This document shows positions 1 through 12,243 of a stretch of DNA of 64,000 bases, one piece after another. The notes below the pieces were generated by a model, which was given only the letters and a program-made list of their open reading frames with translations, ran no database searches and was not told where the DNA came from. This DNA is from Deuterostichococcus epilithicus (lineage: Eukaryota; Chlorophyta; Trebouxiophyceae; Prasiolales; Stichococcaceae). How positions within the stretch are numbered: position 1 is the stretch's first letter; the number at the start of each line of letters is the position of its first letter. Location: assembly GCA_033439295.1 (NCBI GenBank), contig JAVTLE010000005.1, positions 1,476,501-1,540,500 of the forward strand. Reading direction: 5' to 3'. A program made the position numbers and the translations under genes.

Positions 1-3000
1 GACATGCCAGGAATGTTTTCATTACCGCTGATCATGTGATATGTTTGGCTCACCTGCAGGCCAGTTCCTGCGGGTGATACTCCCGACAGCGCTGGCGCTG
101 ATGCTGTGCAATATGGACCGCATATGCATGGCAGTCGCCATTGTGCCCATGGCGGCAGAGTTTGGGTGGGCGCCAAGCGTTCAGGTTCGACTACAAAGAC
201 GCTTTGTGCTTTTGACTTCACGACTGAACATCGACGTGCCGTGCTTTGGCGAGGTGGGGTTTACCGCTGAAGGTGCCCCTCACCATGTCTGCAGGGCCTG
301 GTGCAGTCGGCTTTTCTGTGGGGCTACACTGGGTCAGCATTCATTGGCGGGTCTTTGGCTGACAAGCTCGGAGGTAGGCAGCACTTCGTCTGCAATCGCC
401 AGCATGTGTCACCGAGTCGTTTCAGTCGTTTCAGATGTCAGCAGTGGTCACGTCTCCGTGCAGGCAAAAGGGTCATGGCCTTCGGCATCGCCTGGTTCTC
501 TCTGGCGTCCCTGCTGCTGCCCGCCGCATCAGCACCAGGGGTGAGCAGCCAGCCTCTGGCTTCGTTGCTCCGAGTGCCAGTGCACCTCATCCTGTGGCCC
601 CGCTGTTACTGGACATCCTCATGGGCTCGTGCTTGCACCATCCCGCCAGGACCTCCCTCTGGTCGGATTTCTTCAAGCTCTGTCCCCACGAGCAGGTGCG
701 GGCGGCGGGGCTGACGTTGCCGGCCGTGCTCGCGGCACGCGCAATGGTGGGGCTGGGCGAGGGAGTCGCCCTGCCATCCATGAACAACCTGGTGAGAATT
801 GGGCCAGCTGTCTGATTCAGTCATCTGCCCGTCATTCCGTCGCGTGGCTCGTCCTGCTGCCCAGGGTCGCGAACTGTGATGTGGTGACGTGGCTGTGCAG
901 GTGGCGACGCGCATCCCCAAGGCGCGACGAGCGCTGGCGCTGGGAGCCTCGTTCTCTGGTTTCCATTCTGGTGAGTGCGCTTCCGAACCGATGTGGCTGG
1001 TGTCGTGCTGTTCCGAGCCTGGTCTGATTGGAGCCCCTGCATTGGTGCTCTGGCATGCTTCATGCAAGGGCAAATTTCCGCCTGCTGACCGGCAGACCCG
1101 CGGCACACGCAGGCAACCTCCTGGGGCTGGTGGTGTCGCCGCTGCTGCTGCATGCGCTGGGCTGGCGCGCCCTGTTCTACATCTTTGGCGTCATCGGTGC
1201 CCCGCTGCTGTTGTTCTGGCAGGCGGCTGTGCCCGATACCACCCCGCAGCAGAGCCAGCGGCAGGAGCCGCAGCAGAAGTCGTCTCCGGCGAGGGCGGCA
1301 GCGACGTACCAGCAGCCTTCAGCGGCCGAGCTGCAGCGCGTGCTGGACATGCAGCCCGGCAGCGGGGCCCGGCTGCCCGCCAGCGCAGGTGTGCCGCGGC
1401 AGCCGCCAGGGAAGGCAGGCCGCATCATCTGAAACTGCCACCCAGCTGCAGCGCTGTCGTGCTGCATGCTGGCAGGCTGCCAGATGACGAGCCACATGGT
1501 TTAGTCGTGCGGCAAGGCTCGTGAGAATTTTTTTACGCAGATGGCGGCAGCGGCGGCACAGCAGGCGAGAATGCAGCAGGCGGAGGCAGCGCAGGCGAGA
1601 AGCCAGCGGTGGGCGTGGTGCAGCTGCTCAGCAGCACTGCAACCTGGGCCATCATCCTCGTCAACATCGTGAACCACTGGTGAGCACACCCCTGAAGTTT
1701 GACGCTGGTATATGAACTTGCTGCTGCGCGTGTCCTTAATAAACCTGAACACTGACAGATGTATCCAGCAATCACGTTGGCGCTGTTGTAATCCATCACC
1801 ACAGGGGGTATTTCATCTACCTCAACTGGATACCGTCGTACTTTTACAAGGTGAGATTCATCAAACGACAAGTTGCCCGCCACACACGCTGTAGACAACT
1901 TTGTGTCCTGCACAGGGGCCAGCGTCCGCCCAAGCTGTTCATCGCTGACACTGAAAGGAATCGCAGTACACAGAGTGATCACAAGCTTGTTCTTGTGAGC
2001 GTTGTGACTGGCGCGTCTGTACCCTTCTGCATCATGCCCGCAGGAGGAAGTTGTTCAGGCCTGCCCCCATGACCATGTGGCCAAACCCTGAACCCTGAAC
2101 CCGCGCAGGTGCTGGGGCTGGACCTGCGGGCGTCAGCATTCCTGTCGCTGCTGCCGTGGGCGGTCATGGCCGTCGGCTCCTCCGCCGCCGGCGCCCTCGC
2201 CGACAGCCTCGTTCAGCGCGGCACACCAGTCGTCCGCGTCCGGAAGGTGGGCAGCAGACCTGCCGGATAGTACGATGCCCTGACTTGGTGAAGCTCCTGC
2301 AGCGCCGCAGAGCCGTCAGTGGCCACAAGGCGGGCACCGGGAGTCGCTGCGTGCACGACTTGAGCACGATTGAGCCCCATCTGTGCACCGTAGAAGCCTG
2401 AATGTTCGAAGGCGGACGGACTGATGTTGGTGGAACGTGCTAAAATGTGTGACGCCTCGAAAGCTCTGCGCACATGCGTCCGCCCTGCTACCACACTAGG
2501 TCGCAGCCTTGCGGTGTGTGTGCACTGAACGGCCTGCCAAACATCCTGCCGACCTGCAGCAGGTTGCTTGACTGGCCCTATGCCGGGCGGCTCATGGACT
2601 TTTGCCCGCTCCACGAGATGGTGCGGTGGCATGATCCCGACAGCCACAGATATGCCCCTTGTGGCGACTACAGGTGCTGCAGACGGTGGCCTTCCTTGGG
2701 CCAGCGCTGGCGCTGACGCTGCTGGCGCAGCCCGGCATATCGCCGCGCACGGCCATCGCCTGCATGACGGCAGCGCTGGGCATCACATCGCTGGGTGAGG
2801 GCTTCCAGGCCAACACACACCCTCGCACTGCATGCGGCTAGGAGTGTGACTCGCAGTCCAGCGCCATTGTATGATACCAGCAACACGCAGCAATACGACA
2901 GAACGATACGAGCCTTGCTGCTCAATCGCACAGCTGATGATCTTGCTGTCACAGGCCAGGCGGGCTTTGTGGCCAACATGTCGGACATTGCGCCTCGCCA

Positions 3001-3296
3001 CGGCGGCAAGCTGTTCGGCCTCTGCAACACCTTCGGTGAGAACCACATCTCCTATTGCAAATTTTGCCACCGCTGGCATAAGTCTTGCTTGGCGTCAGTC
3101 GATCTGATCTGCCCTGAATCGAATGCTGTCTGCTGCTGCAGGATCATTCGCTGGCATCCTGGGCGTTGCGGGCGTGGGCTTTATCATCGAGAAGACCGGC
3201 AGCTTCAACCCAATCTTCCAGCTGACCGCGGCGATGTACGTGTTTGGCGCATTGGTGTGGAACCTATGGTGCCAGGGGACAGTAGTTTTCGAGTGA
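1..3296 (+). CDS. PHT4/ANTR-type (SLC17 family) anion/phosphate transporter, 5' end outside the window
   Basis: Major facilitator protein resembling the plant PHT4/ANTR branch, which moves phosphate or other organic anions across plastid or other membranes. The spliced reading starts near base 60 (QFLRVILPTALAL, then LCNMDRICMAVAI) and runs through GLVQSAFLWGYTGSAFIGG, ARAMVGLGEGVALPSMNNL and SFSGFHSGNLLGLVVSPLL in the N-half, then NHWGYFIYLNWIPSYFYKVL, SLLPWAVMAVGSSAAGALAD, GQAGFVANMSDIAPRHGG and GSFNPIFQLTAAMYVFGA, ending GTVVFE with TGA at 3294-3296. Each block matches the order of transmembrane segments in plant ANTR proteins. The Met at 41 lies just before an acceptor-like cctgcag and is probably intron sequence, so the first exon(s), including any transit peptide, lie upstream of base 1. 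At least ten introns are inferred. The substrate cannot be read from sequence. Confidence 0.85.
2083..2102. repeat. Telomere-like CCCTGAA repeats in a transporter intron
   Basis: Three near-perfect tandem copies of CCCTGAA (a variant of the plant/algal CCCTAAA telomere unit) lie just before an intron acceptor (gcgcag) of the transporter gene. Short interstitial telomere-like arrays are common in plant-type genomes. No function is claimed. Confidence 0.6.
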
Positions 3297-3509
3297 TCAC
3301 CTGGCCAAAGACCGCCAGGATTGCCAATTGCGGCACGACCGCCATGCAAGAGAACACGGACAGAATGTGGTCGTGGGGTACATTTCAGGTTAGATACAGT
3401 AGCGCCTTCTGTGCACCACACTGATGGAAAAATTGTTTGCACTGCCACTCGCCCCACGCATTGGACAAGACAGAACAAATCCAGCATCTGTGGCTCGTGA
3501 CTGATACCA

Positions 3510-6500
3510 TCAGTAAAACCGCTTCCTGATGAACGTTTTCGACCACTCGTCGACAGGGTTTGCCGCCACCCGCCACAGAGGCTCCAGCAGCTGCTCCAGA
3601 TCTGCGCTGCGACCTTCCCTCGGCGCCGGCCCGGCCAGCGGCTGCTTTTTACTCGTGCTGCTCCGGAACAGCCACATGGCCTGAAACAGCCCATGAAGCA
3701 GGTCTGAGCATTTGGAGCGGGCAGCTGTTGCCCATCTGCAGCGAAGCGGGGTGAAACACACGCAGTGCAGGTTTGCTGCTGTCGGCTCCTTGCATCTTTG
3801 CGAAGCCCAACGGGTGACAGGCTGGGCGGGTGGACGAGATGTCCTCTGAAGCTCGAAACGAGGATCGTCCCACCTTGCGGAAGGCATCGTCAATGCCGTC
3901 CAGCAAGCCGCCGGTGTCTTGCTCAATGACCTCTTGGCCTGCCGCAAGAATCTGTGGCTCCTACGTCACAGCATGCAGAGCGCACTGTTACTCATTCGCG
4001 GCGCCACCATATCCTGCAAATGGCTGACAGGGGGGCCGTCAGTTTATGCGAAACAGATGGAGACTTCTGGCAGGCTTCGATTGGCTGGGGGTGTGTCTGG
4101 CAGGCGTCACCGGCTGCCGGCGACATCAGTGAGCACCCACTTGCTGCACGTCGTCGGAGATGGTGGAGCAGTGGAAGTCGATCGCGGACAGCGGGATGTC
4201 GCCCTTGCGCATCGGACTCACCATTGCTGCATCCACCGGCCCTGTGGCAGCAGACAAGCCGGACTACGGGCACAAATCCAGTCCAGATCAGACCTGTTTG
4301 TTTCAGCTTCACGATGCCGAAGCCCGCGCCAGCGCCACAATACGAGCCACAAGCTTAGAGTCGGCCAGTCACTCACTACAACGGCAAGGGCTGCGCCACC
4401 GACCGCACGCAACAGCCGTTGAACCAGCCTGCAAGGCACACCTCCTCCATTGAGCTCGTTGACCTCCTGCACGTACTGCAGCCAGCGCATGCTTGGCGGC
4501 GCGGCGCCGCTCGCGGGTGACGCCGCCACAAACCGGCCCGTGGGCGGCGGCAGCGGCGGCGGTCCCGCCTCCTTGCCACTGAACCTACTGATGTGTGGTG
4601 TGCCTTCAGTGATCGCCAAACCAGCGGCCACAATGTAAGGCACAACTCGATGATTTTGCCTCTGCCGGCGGCACAGCAATGCGGGAAGTCGCATGCAAAT
4701 GTGCGCCCACCTGGACTGCCAGAGCATTGCAAAGCGCCGCAGCATCGTCTGGTCGCCGTGCATGCCGCCAAACGCGGCACGCAGCAGCAGCGACTTCACC
4801 AGCGCCGCCTCCCCCGGCGCCAGCTGCGCATCGATCGCCGCGAGCTGCTCTTCCGCCGGCTGAGCGGCCTCCGGCTCCGCTGCGCCGCCCTCCCGGTCCT
4901 CATCCTCAGGGGCGTCTGGCGCCGCCGCTGGCGGCAGGCTGCTGTCGCGCACCGGCACCGCCGCCACCTGCACACGAGCGGAAGCATGATTGTGCACATG
5001 CATTGCGTCCTGGCACGTCGCTGACCGACCTGATGCTGAATTTGAGGCAGCCTCTTTGAGCCAGAACTAGGTCCATAATAACCTGGACGCTCTTGCACAA
5101 GCACTGGCCTGCGGCTGAAACAGTCAGCCTGCAACTGCACGCCACCCTGCAGGCGTGCAAGACGGCACCTGCTGCACGATCGTGAGGAGCAGGTCCACGT
5201 GAACTCGCCCCAGGGTGTAGCCCTTTGACACTGCCGCCATCAGCCACACCTGTGCCGCATCGAGCAGGTGGAGGCAACGGCGCCACCGCATTGCAAAACT
5301 TCACCTCTCGCGTCCGACATCAGTGGCTTGCGCACAGTGAATGCTGTGTGGCTGCGTCAAGGATGCCACAGGGGCTGAGTGTTCTGACTGTCCGATGGCT
5401 CGCAGAGCGGTTGGCAGCCCACCAGGGCCGGGAAGGCGCTGTGCAGCACCGCATCCTCGATGCAGATGACGGCAAAGCGGCGCAGGAACTCAGTGGCGTT
5501 CTCCTTCAGCAGGTACAGGGCGACCCTGCACGGTACCGCTCAGGGTTGCCCTGACATTGCGTCCAGCGCATGAGCGTGCAGCGCTGTTGCTTCGAGATGA
5601 GAGCGAGGTGCGCCAGGTTGCGAATGGCGCCAGGTTGCGAATGCAAATCTGTGCTCATGCCCTGCAGATGTCTGCAGATGGGACGGCCACGCAGCGGAGA
5701 TGGAAGGCCCGCCTGACGGCGCTGTGCGCGCGGCACAGGCGGACGTTCTTCTGCAGCGCGGACTTCAGCGGACCGGCGCCACCCTGCTGCCCGTGGAACC
5801 GCCCCTGCTGACACAACGGAATGAAACCAAGGAACCTGGTGATCTCGGCATGATGACACCAGATCGTACATGAGGAGAGTCTGCCGCGAGCTCGCCCTCT
5901 CCCTTGCCAGTCAGTTTGGTAATATGCCGCCCACCTCGTTGGCATTTGACGGCAATCCCGAAGTGGCCCAGCCCACCTCGCCGCCGTCCCCAGGCGGCAC
6001 ATTCGTCAGCAGCTTCATGTTCACCTTTGCGCCCGTGCCTGCGGCAAGCGCATCAGGACATCGGATGGTGGCGGCCCTCTGAATTTGCACACACCATCTC
6101 TCCTCTGCCCCCCATGACAAACCGAGGACTGCACTCGTTGCGCGCGAGATAGACATACCGTTCCATCGGAGAGCAACCCACCGAAGTTGACTTGCGCAGA
6201 CGTCGACCACACACTCTTGCTGGTGGGTCGGCTGCTGCTCCGGGATGCGCCGGCGGCCTCGCCGGGCGCCTTGAGCCACCAACTCCACTTCCAGCTGCCA
6301 TCGCCGCAGCGCTCCAGAAAGAAGTGCTGCACCTACAACCCGATCCAGGCGTGAACTCCGTGAACACCTGCGGGTTCGCGCTAGAGCAAAGCAACAGGAA
6401 CAGCCGGCATTGCCGGACCAGTATCAGCAACCTTGCAGGTTAAAGACCCTGTGACAGACCTGTGCCAGCTGGCGCTGTTTCTGCATGAGCGCGGCGAACG

Positions 6501-7391
6501 CGTTGGTGCCCTTTGACTGCGTGGGCGCCGCCGCTGCGCCGGAGCCATTGTTCCTGGCCACTGCAGCCGGCCCCTGCTGGCTGCTGTCGGCGGCGGCTGG
6601 CTGCTGCGACGCCCTGCTGCCGAGCTGCTCTGCTGCAGTCTCTCTGTCAGATGGTGCCTGCCTGCCAGTGCTAGGCGCTCGGCTGCTGTCGGCTACAGGC
6701 CGAGACGCTGCTTCCGAGGTGCGTCTCGGAGATGCCTGGAGCACAGCCCCGCCATCCAACCGCGCTTGACGCCCTTTGCCTTTTGGCGCAGAGCCGCCTG
6801 CAGCCGACTCGCCGGCGGCAGCGTTTGCAAGCTGACTGGAGGCTGCCTGCTCCACCACAACGGCGTCCTGCGCTGCCGGCGACTGCGGTTTGCGCTGGCC
6901 GAGTGAGGCAGCCTGCGCCTGTGCTGCATCCGATGCGGCACCCGCATTGTCCAGCTGCGCCACTGGGTGGCTGGCGGGCGTATCGAGGCAGCTGTTGGTG
7001 TGCTCGTCCAGCAGCACACGCGGCACTTGCCTGCTACAGATGGGGCAAGGCGCATATGACGATTCCTGCGATGGTTGAGCGGGCCGCTTGAGGGGCAAAT
7101 GGACGTGAAACAGGTGGATCCGATGATCTGGAGTGCGTGCTGGTCCTTGATGGCTGTAGCAGAATGGACCTTCACACATGTGCACCATTACAGACCGCTC
7201 ACCCCAGTCGGCGTACGGACCCGCTTGGCTGATGGGCTTGCTGCCGCCGGCGACAGTGTCCCGCCCGCCCTGCTCACTGCACCCTGCAGCGCCTCCAGAG
7301 CAGAACTTGGCGGCGTCGACGGCTGCTTCCGCTTGCCGAGCAGCACGTCGAACGCGCTATGCTTGCGAGGTGCCGCACCCCCAGCCGGCAT
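3510..7391 (-). CDS. UBZ4 zinc-finger protein with unidentified conserved C-terminal region
   Basis: Multi-exon gene read right to left. The start at 7391 gives MPAGGAAPRKHSAFDVLLG. A second exon carries CPICSRQVPRVLLDEHTNSC, a good match to the UBZ4 (Rad18-type) C-x2-C..H-x3-C ubiquitin-binding finger, followed by a low-complexity Ala/Ser/Gln linker and a second short motif NAFAALMQKQRQ, then FFLERCGDGSWKWSWW. Downstream exons hold motifs that look conserved but that I cannot name: LKSALQKNVRLCRAHSAVR, EFLRRFAVICIEDAVLHSAF, SLLLRAAFGGMHGDQTMLRR, DIPLSAIDFHCSTISDDVQQ and AMWLFRSSTSKKQ. The last exon ends FIRKRFY with TGA at 3510-3512. UBZ4 fingers are typical of DNA-damage-tolerance factors, so a nuclear ubiquitin-reader role is an inference. 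Exon borders in the C-terminal half are unresolved. It is divergent from TANGO2 and convergent with the transporter. Confidence 0.65.
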
Positions 7392-7835
7392 CGCTTTCAA
7401 AGTTCTGCACCAGATCGCGCGACCGCAAGGTTCGCGCAGGTCTGAATGAGGTGTGATCACGAATGGTGCATGCCAACGGTCTACTGACCCTGAACTCCTC
7501 TGAATTGCGTGGTGCACCTGTTGACCTGATCGCCAGCACCGCTGGAAGCCAGGGCGATGCTGCATTTGAATTTCTTTCTGGGGTGAGCAGCGCATATACT
7601 GCTATTCACAGCAGTTTCATCGTTCTCTCCAGAACAGTCTGCGCTGTCAATTGAAAAACGGCAATTATCATAACAGTTGAGCTTGATTTTGGCGACAGCA
7701 ACAACCTCGACACATCCAAAGTGCAGCCCATACGAAGCTTCGAAGACCCGTGTATCATAAACCGATAGAATTGCAATCAGACGCTTCCAGAGGAATGCTG
7801 CAGCTTAAAGCGGTGACACAGGGAGGAGCAGGGGC
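7392..7835. promoter_or_regulatory. Shared upstream region, UBZ4 gene / TANGO2
   Basis: 444 bp between two divergent starts. It is AT-richer than the flanking exons (for example 7640-7780). No convincing ORF, RNA or TATA box was recognised, and a bidirectional promoter is inferred from position only. Confidence 0.4.
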
Positions 7836-9182
7836 ATGTGCTGCGCATTCTTTTGGCTCCAGGCGCACCCGCAGCTGCTGCTGCTGATTGCCTTCAACCG
7901 CGACGAGTTCCTGGAACGTCCCACGGAGGCCCTGCGCCTGTGGGAGGAGGACTCAGGCATTATCGGCGGCAGGGACGCTGTGAACGGCGGCACCTGGCTT
8001 GGTCTCACGCGCACTGGCCGATTTGCATTCGTGACCAATTTTAGGGAGGTGAGACTGGCGAGGCTCGATGCAGAGTTCTGGCGCGTATATACATATCTGC
8101 ACAGATTTGCGTTTGGGCAGCCGACCTAGTGTTTGGCATATGTTCCCCTGCAGGTCGATTTTGATTCGGTGCACAACCCCTTGAGTCGCGGCGCGCTGCC
8201 CACGAACTTCCTCAGGGGCAATGGGTCACCTGCGGACTATGCTGCGGAGCTCGACCTGCAGGTGTATGCAGGAACAAACGTGTGCATGCCGTTGATGTGA
8301 CGTCTCCGCAACGTCTCCGCCTGCCGGTATCTGAAGCTGCCGCTATCTCGGATTGGGCATGGCCCGACATCTGCAGTTGCAGTTGGGACAGCAACCCCCT
8401 GTGTTACCGCAGAGCTACAACGGGTTCAACCTCGTGGTCGGCGACATAAGCTCCTCGTCAGCTGTGCAAGTCAGCAACCGTGGCGCTGAGCCCATACAGC
8501 CGCTGCAGCCGGGCGTGCACGGCATCAGCAACGGCGAGCTGCAGTCCCGCTGGCCAAAGGTGCGTGCCTGCTTTGCTACACGTCCGCCATCAGCCCGGAT
8601 CGAAACATGGGCCCCTGCATCTAAATACTTTGACGAAGCGGGACCAGAAGAGGTCAAGACCTGGGCAGTCGCTGCGGCTCACAGGTGGCCCGGGGCGAGG
8701 CCGCTCTGCGGCAGCTGCTGGATGGCGCGGATATATCGGACGAGCAGCTGCCCTGGAACGGCATGTTTGCGGTGTTGCACGATGCGCAGCGGCCGCCCAA
8801 CGCCGACGTACCTCGCTCAGGTGGATGACCAACGCGACGCGGTCTGCATGGACATGATGGAATTGCTATATGCAGAGCATGCCAGCCATCAATACCTGCA
8901 GGGCTGGGATTCGTGAAGCTGGCTTTCTCTGACTTGGCTGCAGACATGGACTGGGACACGGACCTGACCTGCAGCTCCATCTTCATGCCGCTGATGGTGC
9001 GGGACGGGCGCCAGTATGGTACCAGGAGCCAGACCGTCGCGGCGGTCTGGGCGTCCGGCAAGATAGAAGTACAGGAGCGGTCGCTGAGCGGGGACGCGTC
9101 ACACTGGCGACACACCTCAGTCGTGTCCAGCCTGCGCGGGGAATGCAGCGGAGAGGGACCTGCAGTGAGCTTTGATGCATGA
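7836..9182 (+). CDS. TANGO2: TANGO2 homologue (NRDE family)
   Basis: Transport and Golgi organisation 2 family protein, implicated in other eukaryotes in mitochondrial/ER lipid or haem handling. Exon 1 (7836-8048) begins MCCAFFWLQAHPQLLLLIAF and carries the diagnostic N-R-D-E signature (NRDEFLERPTEALRLWEED), followed by GIIGGRDAVNGGTWLGLTR and RFAFVTNFRE. The donor is at 8049 and the acceptor gives exon 2 from 8154 (VDFDSVHNPLSRGALPTNF). Later exons encode YNGFNLVVGD, GVHGISNGELQSRWPKV, a segment ending in IFMPLMVRDGRQYGTRSQTV (the family's GTRSxTV block) and the terminus AVSFDA with TGA at 9180-9182. The Cys at position 2 of the mature N-terminus is typical of TANGO2. Family assignment is confident; exons 3-5 are approximate. 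Confidence 0.88.
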
Positions 9183-9782
9183 GTCACGATACAATCTGCG
9201 CACCTGCAAGCTGTCCATCACACCGGCACTGTACAACAGCGTTGCATTCTAGCTCTTTGATATTCAGACGACTAGGGCAGCAAGCAGGCAGTGGCGGTGT
9301 TTGCTTGTCGGCGTAGATCGCGGCACGAGTACTTGGCAGGCCAGAGTGATGCATGGCGAGGAGTCTGACATGACGAAACACATCAGGGGTTTAGGGGACA
9401 GGAAACTCATGGTTGTTTTCAGGCCAATGTTCACGAAGGTACCAGCAGCACCTGCGAATGCTGTGATGTTAGAGAATTTGGCATTGTGGAAGTGTGAAAA
9501 TACCAAACCGGTGCGTCCCGTACCAGTGCACACCATGCAGTCCACGGAACATGCGCAGAGGTTTATACAGCGCCAAATCAAGTCAAGGATGGAGGTCCGC
9601 GAACATTGCAAAGATGCGATGGTTGCAGTCGACAGGAACGTTCGATTCTCAGTGCAACACTGCCCAAACTCAAGTGCTCGCTGTGTGTGCCATCTGAACT
9701 GCCACAAGGTTTGGGCAGTGGTTGCATGCTGTTGCATTTTGGGCAGTGGAGACGATAATCGTAATGCCCTACTGCAGCCTGC
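9183..9782. other. Gap between TANGO2 and the 9783-12243 gene
   Basis: 600 bp between two convergent 3' ends. Open frames here are short, have no recognisable domain and show no consistent splice pattern. I see no gene. Confidence 0.5.
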
Positions 9783-12243
9783 TCATGCCCAGTGAGGCCC
9801 GTCCAGCGTCGAAGATATCAGATGAGTCGCCTCACGCGCTAGCCTGCGCTTGCGCAGAGGCGGCTGCTGCTCTGGCGTCACGATCGCCAGCGTCGTCATG
9901 CCTGCCGCGCCGCTGCCGCCAGCCTGCTGCTCTGCCAGCTCCCTGATGCTGTCACAGACGCCACTTAATGTGACTGGCTGGCCAATAAGCTCGGGGCCGG
10001 CTAATCCCATCTTCATGCCGCCGGCGCCGCCGCCGGCGCCGCCGCGGCNGCCGGCTGCTGGCGTCCCGCCATGGCCGCCTCCGCCGGTTGCTGGCGTCCC
10101 GCCATGGCCGCCTCCGCCGGTTGCCAAGTTTGCGGCGCTGCCGCCACTGCCGCCGCCGTAGAGGGACACCCCAGAGAAGCGCCGCAGCAGGCTGCTGGCG
10201 TGGCGGGCCGGGCGGCCGACCTGCCGCAGCTCCACCGCCGCTGGCCGCATCGTCGCCTTTGGGTCCAGGTGCACCGACCAGTTGCAGCGCTTGAGGAGGT
10301 CCATCTGCCGGCCCACCAACGTCGCCCGCAACTGCGGACACGTTCTTGGGCCGCTGGCCTGGTGCACAGGACGCGGGACTCTGTCAGGTTGTGGAGTCTG
10401 TGACGTGCTGAACGACAGGCCTGCAGCATCGATGACGGCGCAAGCAATGCACGCAGAAGGGTCACCCCGCTGATGCTGCGTCTGTCGCTCAAGGCCTGGG
10501 TCGTCGTGACAACATCAGCATGGGTGTCTATTCTACAGGCATGACGAGGCAGATATGCACTCAGAAAGAGGCGCCACAGCACTCGGACTACAGGAGGCGC
10601 CAAGGGTCCCCCGACCTGAGCGCAGCGGCAAGCGGCTTGCTGCAGGCCTGGCGTCTCCAGCTGGGGTGCGAGCTGGTGGTCGCCCGCAGCCACCACCGGC
10701 GGCGCAGGGCTGGCAGAGCTGCTGCTGCCAGGCCCAGACGCCGCTGCGGCAGGGGAGACGGCGCACAACGACGCCGCCAGCAGCACTGGCGGCGTGAGGA
10801 AGCGGAGCGCAAAGTCCGAGAAGCGCTGGCGGTACTGGCTGTCGATGGCCTCCAGCAGCCACAGGCTCGCCAGCAGCCAGTGCGAGTCCTGCACAACGGG
10901 CGCAGCGCGCAGATGCATTGTCGGTGTGCACTGCATATAGAGTCGTTGGGAATTCTTGAACATCGGAACATACTCTGCAGAAGTGCATATGGCAGTCATC
11001 GCGCACCAGCTCGTCACTCGTCAGCTGCGCCCTCTTCAAAACTGCAACGGGATCCAAAGAGAGTGTGAAGTCTGCGCCAGCATGCATATACCTGCAGATA
11101 GATCGCTGCGACAGGTGATTGCGCGCCTGCTGCTGTGGTTGCCATCGCAAGCGCAGGCGCATGTGTCGTAAGGGTCTTGAGCGCATCAAAGGGCTGCAGG
11201 CTGCGGGCTGCCGCACGACTGCTATCTCGCAACTTGCCTGCAAACATGGAGGTGATGGCGCCTTCCAGGTCGCCAGGTGTGTCATCGAGCCGATGAAAGC
11301 GAGCCAGTGCCAGCTGTAGGTGCTGGCATCCGAGGGCGCTGAGGAATGCATCAGCCGTGAGGGTGTTGCTGCAGCCTGCAGACGACAAGCATGCCGCTCA
11401 CGATCTTTGCATGCATGCACGAACGTGGCGGTGCTTCCAGGAACAGCCAAAATGATGATGTTAGTGCAGAAGATACGCCGTGAGACCAGCAGACGGCAGG
11501 TGCAATTCCCTGCTGTGCGCACTGGACGGTGATAATCGCATCTCACCGGCAGCGGATGCGTGCAGCTGGCGCTGCGCCGACGAAACCGTCCTGCCGCCGC
11601 TGCTCGGCAAGCCGGCGGCTGCCATGCGCGTCTTGGACCTCGCCCTGCTGTTGTTTTGTCCTGCAGGTGCCAGCACCGCTTTTGGCTGCATGCCGGGTTC
11701 GACCATGAAGGATGTCGACTTGAGGTTCACGCGATCAAGGAGGACCGCACATACAGGGACATACCAGCAGGTTACATCCACATCCGTCGCCTGTCTGCGG
11801 CCAGCAATACCTGGCTGCAGCTCGGTTGTCACTGATTCATCCCGCATCCGCTTCATGAAGGACGGCAGCATCAGCTCGACATACTGCATCGCCTTCTCGG
11901 CCAACGATCTCCCAGCAGCAGTGCTGATGCCAGCGGCTGCTGCTGCACCGTGTGCTGCTGCTGTCCGTGGTTTAAAGCACCGCTGACCGCCCTTGGTACG
12001 ATGACCAGCTGTTTCAGGAGGGGCTGCCCTGATGACCGAGCTACATTCTCGCCGAGACGTGTGAGGCTGTGTCGACTTGCACTTCAAAGGAGACAGCACG
12101 GTAAGGCGCTCAATCGAGTGACGAGCGAGGCCTTCTGCTTGGACCGTTGCATGAAGGACATGACCTCGCAGACGAGATGTATGTGCTGCTTTCGTCGCCT
12201 GGTGTGGAATGGCTGAGGAGTCGCCGTTCGTCTTGGTTGTCAA
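9783..12243 (-). CDS. Unrecognised multi-exon protein with Gly/His-rich repeats
   Basis: I do not recognise this family. Phase-compatible exons can be followed on the minus strand: a helical segment SLAEKAMQYVELMLPSFMKR; a segment ending QRQLHASAA that splices in phase into GCSNTLTADAFLSALGCQHL and LALARFHRLDDTPGDLEGAI; DSHWLLASLWLLEAIDSQYR then QRFSDFALRFLTPPVLLAAS; and a final exon with LVGRQMDLLKRCNWSVHLDP, a Gly/His-rich repeat and the basic end LRKRRLAREATHLISS. The stop is at 9783. Ala/Leu-rich helices suggest an alpha-helical protein, and LTPPVLLAASLCAV could be a membrane or buried helix. The start at 12243 is only the longest open frame and may be wrong. An ambiguous base (n, 10049) lies in the last exon. 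Confidence 0.4.
10050..10127. repeat. 33-bp coding minisatellite (Gly/His-rich on the minus strand)
   Basis: Two almost identical 33-bp units plus a degenerate partial third copy, each encoding 11 residues of the type ATGGGGHGGTP in the minus-strand frame of the flanking gene. The unresolved base at 10049 sits at one end, consistent with a region that is hard to sequence. Confidence 0.75.

Noticed and set aside
41-58. Met at base 41 as the start of the transporter
   Set aside because: MFGSPA has no family similarity, and the bases before QFLRV look like an intron acceptor (cacctgcag), so the real start should be upstream of the window.
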